Below, piece after piece: positions 1 through 5,699 of a stretch of DNA of 9,015 bases; the first letter of the stretch is position 1; the number at the start of each line of letters is the position of its first letter. Made by a program: the position numbers and the translations under genes. Below the pieces are notes generated by a model. It ran no database searches, had not been told where the DNA came from, and was given only the letters and a program-made list of their open reading frames with translations. The stretch is from JBGPFS01 sp041483455 (GTDB lineage Bacteria > Chloroflexota > Limnocylindria > Limnocylindrales > CSP1-4). The DNA lies in NCBI GenBank assembly GCA_041483455.1, contig JBGPFS010000090.1:1-9015 (forward strand), written 5' to 3'.

Positions 1-110
1 GAGGGGTTCCTGCGGGGCGACCTCGAGATCGACGGCGATGTCATCGCGGCGGTCGACGCCGGCCAGGCGCTCGACCTGCGCCGCCTGGGTGCCGCCGACC
101 TTCGGCGGCT
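1..110 (+). pseudogene. Out-of-frame N-terminal fragment of the CFA-synthase-like gene (cut by window edge)
   Basis: Reading from base 1 gives EGFLRGDLEIDGDVIAAV followed by an Arg/Leu-rich stretch. This resembles the segment just before the methyltransferase domain in many high-G+C cyclopropane-fatty-acid-synthase-type proteins, where an 'AYxRGDLDVEGD'-like motif precedes the linker. The catalytic domain that should follow begins around 177 in the third frame, not the first, so one base appears lost (or two gained) somewhere around 90-175. The first frame stays open to about 290, so no stop codon marks the break. The rest of the N-terminus lies outside the window. The motif match is from memory of the family. 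The frame mismatch is seen directly. Confidence 0.45.
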
Positions 111-176
111 GGGCGCTGGGGCGCCACGCTCCGGCGCGGCACGACCCGGCCGACACCGCTCCGGCGAACCGCCCGG

Positions 177-1106
177 ATGGTCGGCACCCGACACTCCCGA
201 GCCCGCGATCTGGCCGCGGTTCGGTTCCACTATGACGTCGGCAATGGCTTCTTCGGTCTCTGGCTCGACCGTCGCCTGACCTACTCGTGCGCCTACTTCC
301 CGCCGGCGACGACGCCCGGCTCGGCGGCCGGCGTGCTCGACGAGGCCCAGGAGGCGAAGCTCGACTTGATCGCCCGGAAGCTGCGCCTGAGGCCAGGGGT
401 GCGCCTGCTCGACATCGGCTGCGGCTGGGGCTCGCTGATCGGGCACGCGGCCGGGAGCGTGGGCACCGAAGCCGTCGGCGTCACGCTGTCCGAGCGCCAG
501 GCGGACGAGGCGAACCGCCGGTTGGGCGGTGCCGGCCTCGGGGATCTCGCCCGCGCCGAGGTCCGCGACTACCGGGACCTCAGGCCGCTCGGGCGATTCG
601 ACGCAGTGGCATCGGTGGGGATGTTCGAACACGTCGGTCGAGCGAACCTGGCCACCTACTTCCACGCCGTCTTCGACGCGCTCCGCCCGGGTGGGCTGTT
701 CTTGAATCACGGGATCGCGCAGGCGAGACCTCCGGGTCGCCGGCTGGGATCGGACTTCCGTCCGAGATCGAGCCATTTCGTCGAGCGGTACGTCTTCCCG
801 GATGGGGAGCTGGTGCCCGTCGAGACCGCGATCTGCGCCGCCCGGGCCGTCGGCTTCGAACTCATCGACGTTCAGTCGCTTCGGCCGCACTACGCGCTGA
901 CGCTGGCCGCCTGGGTCGCCCGACTGGAAGCGAACTGGGATGCTGCCGTCGCCGCGGCCGGCGAGGAGGTTGCGCGAACGTGGCGACTGTACCTGTCGGC
1001 CGCACGCCTCGGGTTCGAGCAGGGCGAGCTTGACGTCTGCCAGCTCCTGCTGACGAAGCCCGGCGCGGATGGTCCGGCTCGCCTGCCGCTCCGGCCCTGG
1101 TGGTGA
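177..1106 (+). CDS. Cyclopropane-fatty-acid-phospholipid synthase-type SAM methyltransferase (probably 5'-frameshifted)
   Basis: This enzyme class transfers a methylene group from S-adenosylmethionine to double bonds of membrane phospholipid acyl chains, or methylates related lipids. From ATG 177 the product is 309 aa and holds the whole catalytic domain. RFHYDVGN (16-23) is the typical entry motif, YSCAYF (36-41) carries the conserved Cys, LLDIGCGWG (77-85) binds SAM, and GVTLS (101-105) follows. SVGMFEHVG (146-154) contains the catalytic-site Glu, and RYVFPDGEL (204-212) and HYALTLAAW (238-246) match late family motifs. No Shine-Dalgarno sequence precedes ATG 177 and the frame is open to the window edge. 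A matching N-terminal segment lies upstream in another frame, so 177 is probably not the original start. The gene is convergent with the division cluster. Its exact product (cyclopropane ring or simple methyl branch) cannot be decided from sequence. Confidence 0.85.
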   Translation: MVGTRHSRARDLAAVRFHYDVGNGFFGLWLDRRLTYSCAYFPPATTPGSAAGVLDEAQEAKLDLIARKLRLRPGVRLLDIGCGWGSLIGHAAGSVGTEAVGVTLSERQADEANRRLGGAGLGDLARAEVRDYRDLRPLGRFDAVASVGMFEHVGRANLATYFHAVFDALRPGGLFLNHGIAQARPPGRRLGSDFRPRSSHFVERYVFPDGELVPVETAICAARAVGFELIDVQSLRPHYALTLAAWVARLEANWDAAVAAAGEEVARTWRLYLSAARLGFEQGELDVCQLLLTKPGADGPARLPLRPWW

Positions 1107-1126
1107 CGGTCCATCAGCGGACCGTC
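1105..1126 (+). terminator. Hairpin overlapping the methyltransferase stop codon, possible terminator
   Basis: GACGGTCC (1105-1112) and GGACCGTC (1119-1126) form a perfect 8-bp stem with a 6-nt loop, starting inside the TGA stop codon. No T-run follows, so it is not a classical intrinsic terminator. In G+C-rich genomes such hairpins may still end or stabilise a transcript. The structure is seen directly and the function is inferred. Confidence 0.35.
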
Positions 1127-1657
1127 GCCCAAGACCGGGCGACGATCGTGGCGGCCTCGTTCTCATTACCCGAGGTGGAGGTGATGGCTGAGCCTCTTGC
1201 GGTACGACGCTTCCATGGTGTGGGGCGCCGGACCGCTAGCGGGTCGAGGGATCGTCGCTGGTCGTCATCAGGAAGTCCCCTTCTGTGGCGCGGGCTCCCG
1301 CTCGAGGTTCAGCTCCAACAGGCGCGCCAGGATCTCGTCGTCAGGCAGGTCGTGGGGCACGAGATCGTCGCTGAGATCAAGACATGAAGATGCAACGCGA
1401 GCGAATGACGATCGAGACGGTCGACGCTGGGACGGTCGATCCGGAGGGGGCACTCGAATGGCTCTGGACGCTGGCCAAGCTCTGGAACGAGACGTCCGAC
1501 GCGCGCCGCCGCGAGCTGGCCGTCGCCACGTTCGCTCGCCTGGCCATCGTGAGCACAGGCGAGCGGGGCTCGCACCGGATCGTCAGCGTCGAGGCAACAG
1601 AAGAGGCCGAAAGGCGAGGATTGGTCCCCGCTTCTCCGGCCTCTCTTGAGGTCACTG
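1107..1657. other. Gene-poor scar between the lipid methyltransferase and tRNA-Val
   Basis: About 550 bp without an intact gene. Bases 1127-1267 show no recognisable coding sequence, and the open frames there are short and low in recognisable motifs. Bases 1268 to about 1380 hold a minus-strand fragment resembling a DNA methylase tail. Bases from about 1375 to the tRNA hold a plus-strand fragment resembling a recombinase tail. The stretch looks visibly less uniformly G+C-rich than the division cluster, as expected for foreign or decaying DNA, though I did not compute this. Confidence 0.5.
1268..1380 (-). pseudogene. C-terminal remnant resembling an Eco57I/N-6-type DNA methylase or type II restriction-modification enzyme
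   Basis: The minus strand from about 1380 down to a TGA at 1270-1268 encodes an acidic, then Leu-rich tail containing PDDEILARLLELNLERE. C-termini of this kind ('DEEILxRLLALNLER') are common in large class I DNA methyltransferases and fused restriction-modification proteins. Upstream, above about 1385, the frame continues only as Ser/Arg-rich shadow sequence, so the body of the gene is missing. About 37 codons are credible. The family call rests on one short motif recalled from memory and is tentative. Confidence 0.35.
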
Positions 1658-1701
1658 TGGTGGGCGATACTGGGTTCGAACCAGTGACCTCACGGATGTG
1701 A
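1384..1701 (+). pseudogene. C-terminal remnant resembling a serine recombinase, reading into the tRNA-Val gene
   Basis: The frame opens at 1375 after a stop at 1372-1374 and ends at TGA 1699-1701. It contains ALEWLWTLAKLW, then DARRRELAVATFARLAIV, then a strand-like HRIVSVEAT. This order resembles the end of large serine recombinases, where a helix with 'LxxLWxxAxxxERRxLLxxLFxRV' precedes a short beta strand. The catalytic N-terminal domain and zinc-ribbon are absent, so this is not a working enzyme. The last 14 or so residues (VGDTGFEPVTSRM) are the antisense translation of the tRNA 3' half, a known hallmark of genes running into a tRNA. This suggests integration at the tRNA 3' end. Start 1384 is only the first ATG; the real gene began elsewhere. 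It may instead be a chance open frame. Confidence 0.45.
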
Positions 1702-1734
1702 ACCGTGCGCTCTGACCGGCTGAGCTAATCGCCC
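1658..1734 (-). tRNA. tRNA-Val (anticodon CAC), CCA end encoded
   Basis: The minus strand folds into a complete cloverleaf of 77 nt including CCA. The acceptor stem GGGCGAT (1734-1728) pairs with ATCGCCC (1668-1662). The D-arm is GCTC/GAGC around a GG-containing loop. The anticodon stem CACGG/CCGTG encloses the loop TTCACAT, which gives anticodon CAC reading valine codon GUG. The T-arm ACTGG/CCAGT carries the loop TTCGAAC. The discriminator base is A at 1661, followed by genomic CCA at 1660-1658. All stems are perfectly paired, so the gene looks functional despite the recombinase-like frame crossing its 3' half on the other strand. A TATAAT box lies just upstream. Confidence 0.96.
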
Positions 1735-1743
1735 CGAGGGCCG

Positions 1744-1749
1744 ATTATA
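1744..1749 (-). promoter_or_regulatory. Candidate -10 box (TATAAT) for tRNA-Val
   Basis: A perfect TATAAT lies on the minus strand 9 nt before the mature tRNA 5' end, in surroundings that are otherwise almost pure G+C. Transcription from it would start about 2-4 nt upstream of the tRNA. No convincing -35 hexamer is seen 16-18 nt further upstream. It suggests the tRNA has its own promoter in addition to any read-through from the division operon. Confidence 0.55.
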
Positions 1750-1798
1750 GAGGCGCCGGCCGGCCGAGGGCGACGGCTCCATGGGACGCGCGGGTCGG

Positions 1799-2074
1799 TC
1801 AGACGCGGAGACCGGGCCACCGATCGGCGACCACCGCCCGATCGATCCCGTCGACCGCGATCGCCTTGACCCGGGCGGTGGAGCCCGAGACGATCCGGAC
1901 CGCCCCGCCGGGGACGCCCAGCTCCCTCGCCACGAGCCGCAAGAGGGCCACGTTCGCCGCCCCGTCGACCGCCGGCGCGGCCACTCGCGCCTTGAGGACC
2001 CCGCCGGCGACGCCGTCGACCCGATCCGCCCCGCCGCGCGGCGTCAGCCGCACCGCGAACCGGACCTCGCTCAC
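1799..2074 (-). CDS. DUF167 (YggU) family protein
   Basis: A 91-aa small cytosolic protein of the DUF167/YggU family, whose molecular role is not established. The family pattern is clear: an early strand with RLTPRGGADRVDG (9-21), LKARVAAPAVDGAANVALL (27-45) with the conserved Asp-Gly-x-Ala-Asn core, and VRIVSGSTARVKAIAV (59-74) at the end. GTG 2074 overlaps the yggT stop in a GTGA junction, which supports both this start and translational coupling. It is the last protein gene of the cluster, 64 bp before tRNA-Val. Family membership is confident. Function is unknown. Confidence 0.9.
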   Translation of the reverse strand: MSEVRFAVRLTPRGGADRVDGVAGGVLKARVAAPAVDGAANVALLRLVARELGVPGGAVRIVSGSTARVKAIAVDGIDRAVVADRWPGLRV

Positions 2075-2310
2075 AGGTAGCGGGTGAGGAAGAACAGGAC
2101 GATGAGGACGATCGTCGGGCTCAAGTCGATCATCCCCGTCCGGGGCAGGACGCGCCGGACCGGGCCGAGGATGGGCTCGGTCAGCTCGATGAGCATCCGG
2201 CTGAGCCGGCCCCGACCGCTGGGGTCGGTCCAGGAGACGAGGACCCGCCCGAAGATGAGCACGATGAGCGCGTACACGAGGATGGTGAGGAACCGGCTGA
2301 GGAAGGGCAC
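2071..2310 (-). CDS. yggT: YggT family membrane protein
   Basis: A 79-aa integral membrane protein of the YggT/YlmG family, commonly encoded beside ftsZ and yggS. In other organisms its relatives are linked to envelope or plastid-division-associated functions, with no defined reaction. Two hydrophobic helices are visible, at about residues 7-26 and 61-79. Between them lies the family hallmark region: PILGPVRRVLP (46-56), then IDLSP (61-65). The GTG start at 2310 lies 9 nt after the yggS stop without a clear Shine-Dalgarno sequence, so translation may depend on coupling. The stop overlaps the start of the DUF167 gene. In many Gram-positive clusters sepF sits between yggS and yggT, but it is absent here. 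Confidence 0.9.
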   Translation of the reverse strand: MPFLSRFLTILVYALIVLIFGRVLVSWTDPSGRGRLSRMLIELTEPILGPVRRVLPRTGMIDLSPTIVLIVLFFLTRYL

Positions 2311-2319
2311 CGGCCGAGT

Positions 2320-3066
2320 CTAGCGCGGCAGCCCGGCGATGGGCGGTCGCTCTCCGAAGAGCGCGCGGCCGACCCGCACGATCGTCGCCCCCTCCTCGAC
2401 CGCCACCGGGAAGTCGTCGCTCATGCCCATCGAGAGCGCCGGGCCGAGGCGGGGCTCGCGATCCCGGAGCCGGCCCGCCAGCTCGCGCAGGGCCCGGAAG
2501 GTGGCGCGGGCAGCCGCGGCCTCGGGGACGAGCCGGCCGATCGTCATCAGCCCTTCGACCCGGAGGCCCGCCAGCTCGACCAGCTCGGGCAGGGCCGTCG
2601 CCAGAGCGGCCGGGTCGAAGCCCGCCTTCGCAGGATCGATGTCGACGTTGACCTGGAGAAGGATCGGCAGCGGGCGGTCCGGCCGCAACTCCCCCGCCAG
2701 TCGATCGAGGCGTCGGGCCAGGTCGATCGAGTCGACCGACTCGATCGCATCGAACAGCTCGACGGCCCGGCGGGCCTTGTTCGACTGGAGCGGTCCGATC
2801 AGGTGCCAGTGCGCACCCGGGACGGCCGGGGCCTTCTCGGCCGCCTCCTGGACCCGGTTCTCGCCGAGCAGGTCCAGACCTGCGATCACGGCAGCCCGGA
2901 GGCGGTCGACCGAAACGGACTTGCTCACGGCGACGAGCGTCACGGCGCGGGGATCGCGCCCCGTCCGGGCGCAGGCGTCGGCGATCCGGGCCAGGACCGC
3001 CGCCCGGCGCTCGGCGGCCAAGGCGACCGCCGCGGGATCCGGGACGTCGTTCGCGCCGGCGGTCAC
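2320..3066 (-). CDS. yggS: YggS-type pyridoxal 5'-phosphate-binding protein (PLP homeostasis)
   Basis: A 248-aa cytosolic protein of the YggS/PROSC/YlmE family, which binds PLP and affects vitamin B6 and amino/keto-acid balance without known enzymatic turnover. The alanine-racemase-like TIM barrel shows VTLVAVSK (42-49), where Lys49 is the expected PLP Schiff-base lysine. It also shows LGENRVQE (67-74), HWHLIGPLQSNKA (86-98), EGLMTIG (171-177), LSMGMSDDF (211-219) and GATIVRVGRALFG (226-238), the phosphate-binding end of the barrel. I chose GTG 3066, 10 nt after the ftsZ stop. The frame is open further upstream but only in Arg/Ser-rich sequence overlapping ftsZ. Length matches the family. It directly follows ftsZ and precedes yggT. 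Confidence 0.93.
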   Translation of the reverse strand: MTAGANDVPDPAAVALAAERRAAVLARIADACARTGRDPRAVTLVAVSKSVSVDRLRAAVIAGLDLLGENRVQEAAEKAPAVPGAHWHLIGPLQSNKARRAVELFDAIESVDSIDLARRLDRLAGELRPDRPLPILLQVNVDIDPAKAGFDPAALATALPELVELAGLRVEGLMTIGRLVPEAAAARATFRALRELAGRLRDREPRLGPALSMGMSDDFPVAVEEGATIVRVGRALFGERPPIAGLPR

Positions 3067-3076
3067 CGGCGCGGCC

Positions 3077-4279
3077 CTACTTGCGCCGGAGGAAGCTCGG
3101 GATCTCGAGGTCGTCCGGGTCGATCGCCGGGCGGCGGACCGGCGCCGGCCCCTCGCCGACACTCCGCTCGACGCGCACGGCCGCGGCCTCGCGACCGAGA
3201 TCCGCGTCGGTGGCACGGCTGGCCTGGCGCTGGAGCTCGAGCTCGGCCAGGAAATCGCGGCTGCCCGGCCGGGCGGTACCCACCTCGTAGACGCCGCTGG
3301 TCGCCTGGCGGGCAGCGTCGCGCTTTCGGCCGGCGTCGAAGCCGGTCGCGATGACGGTGATCTGGACCTCTTCGCCGAGCCGCTCGTTGAAGCTCGTCCC
3401 GAAGATGATGTTCGCCTCCGGGTCGGCGGCGGAGCGGATCTCCTCCGCGGCCTCGGTGACCTCGAACAGGCTGAGGTTCGAGGAGCCGGTGATGTTGAAC
3501 AGGATCCCCTGCGCCCCGGTGATGTTGACCTCGAGGAGCGGGCTGGCGATCGCCATCTTGGCCGCCTCGATGGCGCGGTTCTCGCCCGAGGCGCGGCCGA
3601 TGCCCATGAGCGCCGAGCCGGCGTCCTTCATGATCGTCCGGACATCCGCGAAGTCGAGGTTGATCAGGCCCGGCACGGTGATGATGTCGCTGATCCCCTG
3701 GACGCCCTGGCGGAGGACGTCGTCGACGACCCGGAACGCGTCGATGATCGAGGTGTTCTTCTGGACGACGTCCTTGAGCCGATCGTTGGGGATCGTGATC
3801 AGGGTGTCGACCTTGGCCTTGAGCTCCTCGGCCGCCTTCTCCGCGATGAGCTTGCGCCGGTTGCCCTCGAAGCCGAACGGCTTCGTCACGACCCCGATCG
3901 TGAGGGCGCCCATCTCCTTGGCGATCTCCGCGACGACCGGTGCCGCGCCCGAGCCGGTGCCGCCGCCGAGACCGGCCGTGATGAAGACCATGTCCGAATC
4001 GCGGAGGGAGTCGGCGATCTTGTCCGAGTCCTCCTCGGCGCACCGCTGGCCGATCCCCGCGTCGCCGCCGGCCCCCAGGCCGCGAGTGATCTTGTCGCCG
4101 ATCCGGATCTTGTGCGGAGCGTCGCTCTGGAGGAGCGCCTGCGCGTCCGTGTTGCAGGCGATGAACTCGACACCCATCATCTCGGCCCGGATCATCCGGT
4201 TGACGGCGTTGCTGCCACCCCCGCCGACCCCCACGACTCGGATCAGGGCGAAGTTCTCGGAATCGGAACGCAGCGGCAT
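3077..4279 (-). CDS. ftsZ: Cell division protein FtsZ
   Basis: A 400-aa tubulin-like GTPase that polymerises into the division ring at mid-cell. The glycine-rich VGVGGGGSNAVNRM (16-29) starts the GTP-binding domain. GGGTGSG (105-111) is the tubulin signature loop. NLDFAD (207-212) is the T7 loop that completes the GTPase site of the neighbouring subunit. The GTPase and C-terminal domains run to about residue 317, then comes a linker of about 70 aa. The tail DDLEIPSFLRRK (389-400) is the conserved peptide that contacts FtsA and other partners. ATG 4279 is chosen because GGAGG lies 7 nt before it and the next residues match FtsZ N-termini. The frame runs open for another 888 nt upstream through ftsA, but only as shadow sequence. 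A 170-bp gap separates it from ftsA. Confidence 0.98.
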   Translation of the reverse strand: MPLRSDSENFALIRVVGVGGGGSNAVNRMIRAEMMGVEFIACNTDAQALLQSDAPHKIRIGDKITRGLGAGGDAGIGQRCAEEDSDKIADSLRDSDMVFITAGLGGGTGSGAAPVVAEIAKEMGALTIGVVTKPFGFEGNRRKLIAEKAAEELKAKVDTLITIPNDRLKDVVQKNTSIIDAFRVVDDVLRQGVQGISDIITVPGLINLDFADVRTIMKDAGSALMGIGRASGENRAIEAAKMAIASPLLEVNITGAQGILFNITGSSNLSLFEVTEAAEEIRSAADPEANIIFGTSFNERLGEEVQITVIATGFDAGRKRDAARQATSGVYEVGTARPGSRDFLAELELQRQASRATDADLGREAAAVRVERSVGEGPAPVRRPAIDPDDLEIPSFLRRK

Positions 4280-4284
4280 CGCCT

Positions 4285-4291
4285 CTCCTCC
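4285..4291 (-). promoter_or_regulatory. Strong ribosome binding site of ftsZ
   Basis: GGAGGAG on the minus strand, with the GGAGG core ending 7 nt before ATG 4279. It is one of the two best-spaced Shine-Dalgarno sequences in the window. It fixes the ftsZ start within a frame that is open much further upstream and fits the high expression FtsZ needs. Confidence 0.8.
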
Positions 4292-4294
4292 GGG

Positions 4295-4310
4295 CGGCCC
4301 TGGGGGGCCG
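4295..4310 (-). promoter_or_regulatory. Small hairpin in the ftsZ leader
   Basis: CGGCCC (4295-4300) and GGGCCG (4305-4310) form a perfect 6-bp G+C stem with a 4-nt loop, just upstream of the ftsZ ribosome binding site. It could modulate translation or mRNA stability. In such G+C-rich DNA it may also arise by chance. Confidence 0.25.
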
Positions 4311-4375
4311 GCTGACGTCTGTTCGGGCCGACGGCCGGGGCGTCTCCCGAAGGAGGGTCGCCACGGACTCCGGCG

Positions 4376-4446
4376 GGGATCGCTATGGGTGCGTCGGGCG
4401 AGTATAGCGCCGGCCCGCCAGTCGGCGCACTCCCATCCGAGATCCC
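4376..4446 (-). promoter_or_regulatory. Imperfect inverted repeat across the ftsA-ftsZ gap
   Basis: The left arm GGGATC (4376-4381), ATGGG (4385-4389), TGCG (4390-4393) mirrors the right arm CGCA (4426-4429), CCCAT (4432-4436), GATCCC (4441-4446). Small bulges interrupt the stem and about 32 nt lie between the arms. The right outer end abuts the ftsA stop codon, and the putative ftsZ -10 box lies in the loop. In RNA it could be a long terminator- or attenuator-like stem at the 3' end of ftsA. In DNA it could be an operator around the ftsZ promoter. No T-run follows it. Confidence 0.35.
4401..4406 (-). promoter_or_regulatory. Candidate -10 box (TATACT) for ftsZ
   Basis: TATACT on the minus strand, 121 nt upstream of the ftsZ ATG, is a rare A+T patch in the 170-bp gap. 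The sequence 17 nt upstream (TGCGCC) is a poor -35. If used, it would give ftsZ a leader of about 115 nt and expression partly independent of the upstream mur/fts genes, as is common for ftsZ in other bacteria. Confidence 0.4.
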
Positions 4447-4449
4447 GGG

Positions 4450-5682
4450 CTAGGGGAAGATGCTCCGGAACGCGTCCCGGATCCGGCCGAGCCCGCCCCG
4501 GGCCGGCGCCGACTCGTAGCGCGTCGGCCCATCCGCCAGGGTCACGGCAGCGCCCCACCTGAGGAGTCCGATGGCCGTGCTCGAGGCGGGGTTCATGAGG
4601 TTGTCGACGAGGCCGCCGACACCGGCCGGCGACGCGATCCGGACCGGCATCTGGAGGACCTCGCGACCGAGCTCGGAGAGACCGGCGAGCTGGGCCCCTC
4701 CGCCGGTCAGGACGATGCCGGCCGGAAGCATCCCGTGTCCCGAGGCGCGCATCTCGTTGACCAGCAGCTCGAGCGTCTCGCGCACGCGGGCCTCGATGAT
4801 CTGGCACAGCTCGAGCCGGCTGACCGTCCGGCCGGCCTCCTCGCCCAGGCTCGTGACGTTGATGGTCTCGTCGGGGTCGACCGCCCGGAGGTCGCAGGTA
4901 CCGTGGTGGATCTTGAGCTCCTCGGCCACCTGGAGACTGGTCTTGAGGACCGCGGCCACGTCCATCGTCACGTTGTTGCCGCCGACCGGCAGGACACCGG
5001 TGTGGAAGGGCGAGCCCTCCGAGAACATGGCGAGATCGATCGTCCCGGCCCCGATGTCGGCCACCGCCACCCCAAGCTCCTTCTCGGTCTCGGTCAGGAC
5101 GGCCTCGGCCGAGGCGAGCGAGCTCGCGACGAGCTCGTCGATCCGGACCCCGCCCGCGACGACGCACTTGGTCAGGTTCTGGACGGCCGTGGCCCCGGCG
5201 GTGACGATGTGGGTCTCCACCTCGAGCCGGATCGCGCTCATCCCGAGCGGGTCCTTGACACCCTCCTGGCCGTCGACGATGAAGCCGCGCGGCAGCACGT
5301 GGAGGACTTCCCGGTTCGAAGGGATCGAGACCGCCCGGGCGACCTCGGTGGCGCGGTTGACATCCTCGCGGCCGACTTCCCGGTCGTGGCCGCTGACGGC
5401 GACCGCCCCGCGCGAGTTCTGGCTCTCCACGTTCTGGCCGCCGACCCCGACGAACGCCCGGTCGATCTTCCAGCCCGACAGCCGCTCGGCCTGCTCGACG
5501 GCCTGGGCGATCGAGTTGACCGTCTGGTCGATGTTGACGACCACGCCCTTCCTGAGACCGGTGGCCGGGACGGTGCCCTTGCCGACGATCGTCAGGCTGC
5601 CGTCGCGGGCGACCTCGCCGATGAGCACGCTCACCTTGGTCGTCCCGACGTCGATTCCGACGAGGACCGCTTCTCGTTCCAC
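4450..5682 (-). CDS. ftsA: Cell division protein FtsA
   Basis: A 410-aa actin-like ATPase that tethers FtsZ to the membrane and recruits later division proteins. VGIDVGTTKV (8-17) is the phosphate-1 loop. The 1C subdomain characteristic of FtsA occupies roughly residues 85-165. VADIGAGTIDLAMF (207-220) is the phosphate-2 motif and GIVLTGGGAQLAG (322-334) the adenosine motif. The last residues, GRIRDAFRSIFP (399-410), form a likely amphipathic membrane-targeting helix. I chose GTG 5682, 17 nt after the sbp stop, because the ATPase domain begins within five residues. The frame is open upstream but overlaps sbp and shows no FtsA-like sequence. The length is normal. FtsA is the only FtsZ membrane anchor visible in the window, as sepF is absent. 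Confidence 0.97.
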   Translation of the reverse strand: MEREAVLVGIDVGTTKVSVLIGEVARDGSLTIVGKGTVPATGLRKGVVVNIDQTVNSIAQAVEQAERLSGWKIDRAFVGVGGQNVESQNSRGAVAVSGHDREVGREDVNRATEVARAVSIPSNREVLHVLPRGFIVDGQEGVKDPLGMSAIRLEVETHIVTAGATAVQNLTKCVVAGGVRIDELVASSLASAEAVLTETEKELGVAVADIGAGTIDLAMFSEGSPFHTGVLPVGGNNVTMDVAAVLKTSLQVAEELKIHHGTCDLRAVDPDETINVTSLGEEAGRTVSRLELCQIIEARVRETLELLVNEMRASGHGMLPAGIVLTGGGAQLAGLSELGREVLQMPVRIASPAGVGGLVDNLMNPASSTAIGLLRWGAAVTLADGPTRYESAPARGGLGRIRDAFRSIFP

Positions 5683-5699
5683 TTTCGTCGTCCGCCCTT

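Noticed and set aside
1233..1242. Palindrome CCGCTAGCGG downstream of the methylase-like tail
   Set aside because: Ten-base palindromes are expected several times by chance in 9 kb, and no T-run or partner site supports a function.
1100..1387. A 95-codon plus-strand open frame in the gap after the methyltransferase
   Set aside because: No recognisable motif. It crosses the hairpin and the minus-strand methylase-like tail, so it is more likely a chance frame.
1660..1701. Peptide GDTGFEPVTS as a real conserved protein domain
   Set aside because: It is the antisense translation of the tRNA T-arm and acceptor end, a known annotation artefact. It is used here only as evidence of position.
2339..4315. 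A 658-codon plus-strand open frame antisense to yggS and ftsZ
   Set aside because: Long antisense frames arise from extreme G+C at third codon positions. The translation is Arg/Asp-rich without any family motif, while the minus strand encodes clear YggS and FtsZ.
4280..5167. Upstream extension of the ftsZ frame through the gap and into ftsA
   Set aside because: The extension is low-complexity shadow sequence overlapping conserved ftsA. The Shine-Dalgarno sequence and FtsZ homology both place the start at 4279.
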